The position numbers and the translations under genes are program-made. The notes under the pieces are model-generated. The model worked only from the letters and a program-made list of their open reading frames with translations. It was not told the DNA's origin and did no database searches. From contig JASLZV010000012.1 of assembly GCA_030754715.1 (NCBI GenBank), positions 1 to 11,918 on the forward strand: a stretch of 11,918 bases of DNA, read 5' to 3'. This DNA is from Phycisphaerae bacterium. Its GTDB lineage: Bacteria; Planctomycetota; Phycisphaerae; SM23-33. Shown here piece by piece: positions 6,971-11,918 of the stretch. Position 1 is the stretch's first letter, and each line of letters begins with the position of its first letter.

Positions 6971-7029
6971 CCTGCCAGTCATTCGACTTTTCCGCGGCCG
7001 GCGCTTGGGGGGAGCCCAGAGGCCACACT

Positions 7030-9336
7030 GTGCGGGAGCAAGCAGTGAATGATAAAATAAGACTTCTGTGGGCATGTGCGGCCGTGGTGGCGTGGGCATG
7101 GGCCGGGGCGGCGTGGGCCGTGGACGAGAAACTGCCGACCACCATTATCGAAGTTCGCATCCGGGGCAACGATCAAGTGCCGGCGGCTGCAATCCGGGTG
7201 CACCTTCACACCCGCGCTGGCGCCGAGTACGATGAGGCAACTGTCCGCCAGGACAAGCATCGCCTGCTCAAGACCCGGAAATTCGCCCGCATACTGGCTA
7301 TCCGCACTCAGACCACCAAGGGCGTTGTCGTAACGTTTACCGTCACCGAACGCCCGATGGTGTCGCGGATAACGCTGGTGGGCAACAAGGCCCTGAAAGA
7401 GGCCGAGTTGCTGAAGGAGCTGGCGTTTCCCACCGGCGGCCCGCTGAATGAGGTTCACGTTCGCGAGGGTCAAGAGGCCCTGGTTGCCCGATACAAGACC
7501 GAGGGCTTCCCCTCCGTCAAGGTCACCGCGGCGATTCGTGAGCGGGAAGTGGTGTACCAGATCGTGGAAGGCCCGCGAGTTATCATCCGCAAGATCCGCT
7601 ACCGCGGCAACAAGCACTTCTATACGCTGGGCCTGCGTCTGAAGACCGAGACGTGGGGTCGTCTTTGGCCGTTTGTGCCTGGTTACCTCGACCGGGAGAA
7701 GATTAACCGTGACGTAATCACACTGCGGAGTCTTTACGTTTCCGAGGGATTCCTAGACGTTGAGGTAGCCCCGCTGCTGGAGTACTCTTCGGACAAGACC
7801 CGCGTGGTGCTGACGTTTGTGATCCGCCAGAACGTGCGTTACCGCGTGGCGAAGGTGATTTTCGAGGGCAATGCGGTCTTTTCCGACACGGAATTGCAGA
7901 AGGACCTGAGGCTGCGAAGCGGCGAGTACTTCACCCAGGATGAACTGAACTTCGATACGCGCGTGCTTCAGGAGAAGTACGGCAAGTTGGGTTACATCAA
8001 TGCGACGATGGCGACCGACAAGCGGTTCAAGGTGAAACCCGGCCTGGTGGACCTAGTTTACAGGATCCAGGAGGCGGACCAGTACCGCGTCGGGCGGATC
8101 ACGATCCGGGGCAACGAGGTAACGCAGAGCCGCGTGATCCGCCGACAACTGCGGGTTTATCCCGAGCAGTTGTTCAACACGATGGCGGTGGGGGAGTCGC
8201 GCAAGCGGCTGATGGAGTTGGGGCTGTTTGAGAGCATTCAGATTACGCCGGTGGGCAAGGCCCCGGGCGTGCGTGACGTGCTGGTGGAGGTGAAGGAAGG
8301 TCCGACCACCGAGTTTCTCATCGGGGTGGGCGTCAGTTCCAACTTCGGGGTGCTTGGCAACATCGCGTTCCGGCAGCGGAACTTTGACATCACGAATTGG
8401 CCGGCCTCGTGGAAGGAGTTTATGACCGCCCAGGGTTGGAAGGGCGCCGGGCAGCGGTTCTCGATGGTGGCCGAGCCGGGCACCGAGTTGATGCGATACC
8501 AGGTGGAGTGGTTCGATCCGATGCTGTTCGATCTGCCATACTCGGCGGACGTCAAGGCCTTCGCATTTCAGCGCGATTGGGGCGAGTATGACGAGATGCG
8601 CCTGGGGACGGTGGTCAGTTTCGGCCACCGTTTCAAGAATCGCTGGTACGGGGAGACGGCGGTGCGGGCCGAGGGTATCCGAATCAGCGGCGTTGACAAG
8701 GACGCAGCCGAGGAATTCAAGGAGTTGAACGGTTCGCACCTTCTGTTGGGTATTAAGGGCACGTTGATCCGCGACCGCACGGACAGCCGCTGGCTGCCGT
8801 CCACCGGCGACCGGTTCCGTATCAGCGCCGAGCCGGTGACGGGCGACTTCAACTTTACGGTACTGCGGTCGGACTACAGCCACTACCGTACGGTGCTGGT
8901 CGACGCTCTGGACCGGAAGCACATCCTGGCCACCCGCGTAGCGATGGGATACATCGCGGGCGACGCGCCGATCTTTGAGCGATTCTACGGCGGCGGAATC
9001 GGCTCGATCCGCGGCTTCGAGTACCGGGGTGTCAGCCCGCGGAGCCGGAGCGACGATGAAGAGCCCGTCGGCGGCGACTTCATGATATTTGCCGGGTGCG
9101 AGTACAGTGTCCCCCTCGTGGGCAGGCATGTTCGCGGGGTGGCATTCCTGGATACCGGTACGGTCGAAGACAACTTCGGGGTCTCCTCTTACCGGGCTTC
9201 GGTGGGCGTCGGGGTGCGGTGGATCGTGCCGCTGTTCGGACCGGTGCCCATAAGTTTTGATTTTGCATTCCCCGTAGCCAAGGACGGTAACGACGACACG
9301 CAGATATTCAGTTTCTCACTGGGCTGGATCTTCTAA
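7030..9336 (+). CDS. bamA: Outer-membrane protein assembly factor BamA
   Basis: BamA is the central beta-barrel of the complex that folds and inserts outer-membrane proteins. The product has up to 768 residues. A signal peptide ends around AAWA (residue 30). Five POTRA repeats follow at about 35-110, 111-183, 184-268, 269-349 and 350-424, each with a recurring strand ending in GN (VRIRGN, ITLVGN, IRYRGN, VIFEGN, ITIRGN). The barrel occupies about 425-768. Its L6 lock motif reads SIRGFEY (659-665), and the protein ends in a beta-signal with terminal Phe (FSLGWIF). Two GTG starts are possible: 7030, with AGAGG seven bases upstream, or 7045, with GGGAG six bases upstream. Both keep the signal peptide. 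OmpH follows 18 bases after the stop, consistent with one operon. Confidence 0.95.
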   Translation: MREQAVNDKIRLLWACAAVVAWAWAGAAWAVDEKLPTTIIEVRIRGNDQVPAAAIRVHLHTRAGAEYDEATVRQDKHRLLKTRKFARILAIRTQTTKGVVVTFTVTERPMVSRITLVGNKALKEAELLKELAFPTGGPLNEVHVREGQEALVARYKTEGFPSVKVTAAIREREVVYQIVEGPRVIIRKIRYRGNKHFYTLGLRLKTETWGRLWPFVPGYLDREKINRDVITLRSLYVSEGFLDVEVAPLLEYSSDKTRVVLTFVIRQNVRYRVAKVIFEGNAVFSDTELQKDLRLRSGEYFTQDELNFDTRVLQEKYGKLGYINATMATDKRFKVKPGLVDLVYRIQEADQYRVGRITIRGNEVTQSRVIRRQLRVYPEQLFNTMAVGESRKRLMELGLFESIQITPVGKAPGVRDVLVEVKEGPTTEFLIGVGVSSNFGVLGNIAFRQRNFDITNWPASWKEFMTAQGWKGAGQRFSMVAEPGTELMRYQVEWFDPMLFDLPYSADVKAFAFQRDWGEYDEMRLGTVVSFGHRFKNRWYGETAVRAEGIRISGVDKDAAEEFKELNGSHLLLGIKGTLIRDRTDSRWLPSTGDRFRISAEPVTGDFNFTVLRSDYSHYRTVLVDALDRKHILATRVAMGYIAGDAPIFERFYGGGIGSIRGFEYRGVSPRSRSDDEEPVGGDFMIFAGCEYSVPLVGRHVRGVAFLDTGTVEDNFGVSSYRASVGVGVRWIVPLFGPVPISFDFAFPVAKDGNDDTQIFSFSLGWIF

Positions 9337-9354
9337 CCCCAATGGAGATGAGCG

Positions 9355-9963
9355 ATGAAAACGACATGGATCATAATCACGGTGGTTGCGGTATTGCTGT
9401 GCGCGGCCCTAATGGGCGGACATCTGAATGCCCAAGACCGCCCGGCCGCGGCGGCCCGATACCCGGTGGCCGTATGCAACGTGGTGCAGATTCTCAATAA
9501 CTACCAGAAGGGCCAGGATCTGAAGGTCAAATTGAACGATCAACTCAAGGAGACCAACGCCGAGTCGGAGAAACGCAGCCAGGCCATCGAGGAGATCCGC
9601 AAGGAACTCAGGGGCCTCAAGGTAGGGTCCAAGGAATATGAGGACCGTTTCCGTGAGATTCAGAGGCTCACAATCAACCACGCGGCGTGGCTGGAGTACA
9701 AGAACTCCGCCACGGAGCGGTATTACTGCCGCCTGACGAAAGAGATGTACGCCGAGGTCCGCAAGACCATCGCAGTGGTGGCGAAGCGCCGCGGCTTCGG
9801 CGTGGTCCTGTACATTCAGCGGGACCCGCTGGCGACCAACAAGATGCGGGAACTGCTGGGGGAGATCAGCCAGCGCAAGATACTGTACAGCGACCCGTCC
9901 GTCGACATAACGGATGAGGTGCTTTCGGCGTTGAACGAGGCGCACCGGGCCGGGCCGGGATAG
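9355..9963 (+). CDS. skp: OmpH/Skp-family periplasmic chaperone
   Basis: Skp-type chaperones form trimers with tentacle-like coiled coils that hold unfolded outer-membrane proteins in the periplasm before delivery to BamA. This 202-residue protein starts with a signal peptide (Lys near the start, hydrophobic stretch 5-20, probable cleavage after LNA at 24-26). The beta-strand VAVCNVVQILNNY follows, as in OmpH proteins. A long charged helical region, about 50-135, is rich in Glu, Lys and Arg with heptad-like spacing, and the trimer-body strands (GFGVVLYI) return near 145-155. It is somewhat longer than E. coli Skp. GGAG lies seven bases before the ATG. Position directly after bamA and before lpxD is the classic order and supports the call. 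Confidence 0.9.
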   Translation: MKTTWIIITVVAVLLCAALMGGHLNAQDRPAAAARYPVAVCNVVQILNNYQKGQDLKVKLNDQLKETNAESEKRSQAIEEIRKELRGLKVGSKEYEDRFREIQRLTINHAAWLEYKNSATERYYCRLTKEMYAEVRKTIAVVAKRRGFGVVLYIQRDPLATNKMRELLGEISQRKILYSDPSVDITDEVLSALNEAHRAGPG

Positions 9964-9985
9964 CGGGATTCCGGCCGCAGCAAAG

Positions 9986-10020
9986 CTCGCCGCAACCGGG
10001 AGGCCGGTTGAGGCGGCGGG
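9986..10020 (+). other. Strong stem-loop between ompH and lpxD
   Basis: CAACCGG and CCGGTTG (9993-9999, 10004-10010) form a perfect seven-base stem around a GAGG loop. In an alternative fold AACCGG/CCGGTT is extended by CGCCGC pairing with GCGGCG (9988-9993, 10013-10018) across a three-base bulge. No T run follows, so it is not a standard intrinsic terminator. It may protect the upstream mRNA end or limit read-through into lpxD. Confidence 0.5.
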
Positions 10021-10051
10021 GCTGACCACCACTGCCCGTCGCCGTCCCACC

Positions 10052-10080
10052 TTGCGGTCTGTGCCGCAGGTTATTATCAT
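10052..10080 (+). promoter_or_regulatory. Weak candidate internal promoter before lpxD
   Basis: TTGCGG and TATCAT (five of six for the -10) are 17 bases apart. Transcription would begin only about eight bases before the lpxD ATG, giving a nearly leaderless message. This fits the absence of a clear ribosome-binding site there, but the evidence is thin. Confidence 0.22.
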
Positions 10081-10094
10081 GTCCAACTGCGGTT

Positions 10095-11138
10095 ATGACT
10101 GAGAAATCATTTACAGTTCGGGCCATCGCCGATCTGCTCGGCGCGGAGATTCGTGGCGACGAAAATCTTCGGATCGAGTCAGTGGCGGGGCTGGACGAGG
10201 CCGGTCAGGACGACCTGACCTTCGCCGTGGACAACAAGTACGCGAGGCGCCTGCGAGACAGCCGGGCCGGAGCGGCTATCGTCGGCAAGGCCATCGAAGA
10301 TTCGCCGATGACGCTGCTGGTGGTTGAAAACGTCGAAGCGGCGGTGGCGACGGTGCTGGGGGCGTTTGCCGGCGACGAACGCAAGCCGCCTATGGGCATC
10401 GACGCCACGTCGACGGTGTCGCCGGAGGCGGAAGTTGCCGACGATGCGTACGTGGGTCCGGGCGTTGTGATCGGCCCGAGGGCGAAGGTCGGCGCCGGCG
10501 TGGCGATGCACGCCAACGTCTGCATAGGACCCGAGGCGGTGATAGGCGAACAGAGCATCCTGGATGAGGGGGTGGTGGTGCGCAGGGGATGCCTGATCGG
10601 GCGGCGCGTGCGAATCGGGCCCAACAGCATCATCGGCTCGGAGGGCTTCGGCTACTACAGCGACCAGGACGGGCACCACAAGATCCCTCACATCGGCAAC
10701 GTGGTCATCGAGGACGACGTGGAGGTCGGGGCGTGCAGTTGCGTGGACCGGGCCAAGTTCGGATCCACGCGAATCGGCGCCGGCACGAAGATCGACAACC
10801 TCGTTCAGATTGCCCACAACGTCCAGGTGGGGCGTGGGTGCCTGCTGTGCGGGCAGGTGGGCATCGCCGGCAGCGCCAAGTTGGGCAACTACGTGGTTGC
10901 CGGCGGCCGCGCCGGTATCCGCGACGGTGTTACCATCGGCGATCGGGTGCAATGCTCGGGTTTCGCCGCCGTCCGGTCGGACGTGGGCGACGGGCAAATC
11001 GTTGCGGGAATACCCGCCAAGGCGGCAAAGGAATGGTTCCGCGAGGTCAAGGCGCTGGAGCGCCTGCCCGATCTGATCAAGCGAGTGCGGACACTGGAAG
11101 CGAGGCTGAAAGCAATTGAGCCGCCAAAAGACGATTAA
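10095..11138 (+). CDS. lpxD: UDP-3-O-acylglucosamine N-acyltransferase LpxD
   Basis: LpxD adds the second, N-linked hydroxyacyl chain to UDP-3-O-acyl-glucosamine, the third step of lipid A synthesis, using acyl-ACP. The 347-residue length is typical. Residues 1-100 form the uridine-binding domain (GLDEAGQDDLTFAVDNKY). A left-handed beta-helix of hexapeptide repeats follows at about 103-300 (for example VSPEAEV, VGPGVVIGPRAKVG). The catalytic base is H241 in QIAHNVQVG. GFGYYSDQ and HHKIPHIGNV match the family's substrate-binding region, and a C-terminal helix completes the trimer. The enzyme acts in the cytoplasm. No clear Shine-Dalgarno sequence precedes the ATG. The gene's end overlaps lpxC by 23 bases, so the two are translated from one message. 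Confidence 0.96.
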   Translation: MTEKSFTVRAIADLLGAEIRGDENLRIESVAGLDEAGQDDLTFAVDNKYARRLRDSRAGAAIVGKAIEDSPMTLLVVENVEAAVATVLGAFAGDERKPPMGIDATSTVSPEAEVADDAYVGPGVVIGPRAKVGAGVAMHANVCIGPEAVIGEQSILDEGVVVRRGCLIGRRVRIGPNSIIGSEGFGYYSDQDGHHKIPHIGNVVIEDDVEVGACSCVDRAKFGSTRIGAGTKIDNLVQIAHNVQVGRGCLLCGQVGIAGSAKLGNYVVAGGRAGIRDGVTIGDRVQCSGFAAVRSDVGDGQIVAGIPAKAAKEWFREVKALERLPDLIKRVRTLEARLKAIEPPKDD

Positions 11139-11918
11139 GCAACCAATCGCCATCGAAGGCCTGGGGTTGTTCAGCGGCCGACCGTGCCGGATGCGGCTGG
11201 TCCCCGCGCCTCCGGGAAGCGGTATCGTGTTCGTTCGGACCGACCTAGACCCGCCCGCCTCGGTGCCTGCTTCGGCCGCCTACGTGGTCCGGCGCGACCA
11301 TCAGACCTCGCTGGCCTGCGGGCAGGCCGCCGTGGAGACCGTGGAACACGTCCTGTCGGGCGTCTGGGGTCTGGGCGTGGACAACCTCACCATCGAGATG
11401 GACGCTCCCGAACCGCCGAACACCGACGGGTCGGCCCAGCCGTTCGCCCAGTCGCTGCTGGAAGCCGGTCTGGCACAGCAGGACACCGAACAAGACGCGC
11501 TGGTCATCGACGAGCCGGTCACGGTGGCCGACGGGGAGGGCGTGCTGGTTGCACTGGTCGACGGGGACGACTGCCTAGACATTTTGTACGATCTGGACTA
11601 CAGCGACACTCCGTCCATCGGGCTGCAGATGAAGCGCTTCCGCCTGGGGCGCGACGATTACGCAGCCGAAATCGCCCCGTCGCGCACTTTTGTCCTGCAG
11701 GCGGAGGCCGAGCAACTCCGCGCCCAGGGCATCGGGCAGCATCTCTCGGAGAAGAATATACTGGTTTTCGGTCCTCAAGGTGTGGTCAACAACAAACTGC
11801 TGTGGGACGACGAGCCGGTGCGGCATAAGGTTTCGGACCTGATCGGCGACCTGGCGCTACTCGGCCGCCCGCTACGCGGACGACTGATCGCCTCCAAGAG
11901 CGGGCATTCGCTGAACCA
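11116..11918 (+). CDS. lpxC: UDP-3-O-acyl-N-acetylglucosamine deacetylase LpxC, cut by window edge
   Basis: LpxC is the zinc deacetylase for the committed step of lipid A synthesis and supplies the substrate of LpxD. About 267 codons are present and the 3' end is missing. The zinc ligands are H78 (in VETVEH, with catalytic E77), H237 and D241 (RHKVSD); H264 in SGHSLN matches the proton-donating histidine. SRTF and NTDGSA are also as expected. The conserved early motif GLHSG reads GLFSG, with F19 where E. coli has H19. The start is taken as the TTG at 11116, because it gives the usual N terminus (SRQKTIKQPIAIEGLG) and there is no in-frame ATG near it. In several phyla LpxC is fused to the dehydratase FabZ; whether this one is cannot be seen. 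Confidence 0.93.
   Translation, partial: MSRQKTIKQPIAIEGLGLFSGRPCRMRLVPAPPGSGIVFVRTDLDPPASVPASAAYVVRRDHQTSLACGQAAVETVEHVLSGVWGLGVDNLTIEMDAPEPPNTDGSAQPFAQSLLEAGLAQQDTEQDALVIDEPVTVADGEGVLVALVDGDDCLDILYDLDYSDTPSIGLQMKRFRLGRDDYAAEIAPSRTFVLQAEAEQLRAQGIGQHLSEKNILVFGPQGVVNNKLLWDDEPVRHKVSDLIGDLALLGRPLRGRLIASKSGHSLN

Noticed and set aside
8053..9129. 358-codon minus-strand frame inside bamA
   Set aside because: It is antisense to the BamA barrel region; its composition (Arg, His, Pro, Ala rich) is the usual shadow of a GC-rich gene, and bamA is clearly the coding strand.
10179..11153. 324-codon minus-strand frame opposite lpxD
   Set aside because: Shadow of the hexapeptide-repeat gene; no recognisable domain and an His/Asp/Arg-rich composition typical of antisense frames.
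1..11918. CRISPR array, insertion sequence, integrase or phage module
   Set aside because: No regularly spaced repeats, transposase motifs or terminal inverted repeats were seen; the tRNA has no adjacent integrase or duplicated 3' end that I could find.

Overview
The window is a GC-rich chromosomal segment from a diderm (Gram-negative type) bacterium. It carries the outer-membrane biogenesis genes bamA, ompH/skp, lpxD and lpxC in one cluster. It also encodes a Gfo/Idh/MocA oxidoreductase, a membrane-bound M48 peptidase and a GspE-like ATPase relative with a DNA-binding head. This mix and gene order are most reminiscent of Planctomycetota, perhaps Phycisphaerae. That placement is an inference from gene content, since no rRNA or other marker is present.

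Layout. Positions 1-1010 (minus): the 5' part of a DinG-type iron-sulfur helicase gene, cut by the window edge, preceded by a small three-helix membrane protein whose stop overlaps the dinG start (ATGA). Positions 1192-1536 (plus): a truncated, frameshifted remnant of a UDP-glucose 4-epimerase gene. Positions 1579-2976 (minus): a helix-turn-helix protein fused to a GspE/PilB-type ATPase domain that has lost its Walker A motif and Walker B glutamate but keeps the zinc-site cysteines. This is the most unusual gene in the window. Positions 3195-3267 (minus): tRNA-Met(CAT). Positions 3424-5714 (plus): a multi-pass M48 metallopeptidase overlapping surE. Positions 5760-6851 (minus): a Gfo/Idh/MocA oxidoreductase, convergent with surE and divergent from bamA. 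From 7030 to the end (plus): bamA, ompH/skp, lpxD and lpxC (cut at the right edge).

How they work together. The right-hand cluster is a coherent pathway. BamA inserts outer-membrane beta-barrels and OmpH/Skp chaperones their precursors in the periplasm. LpxC and LpxD catalyse the second and third steps of lipid A synthesis. A good sigma70-like promoter (TTGACA, 17 nt, TATTTT) lies upstream of bamA, and a strong stem-loop sits between ompH and lpxD. The left half is a mosaic of short, unrelated transcription units with one decayed gene, suggesting past rearrangement there. I saw no CRISPR array, insertion sequence, rRNA or phage genes. The novelty candidates are the pseudo-ATPase fusion and, less strongly, the altered signature residues in the oxidoreductase and in LpxC.
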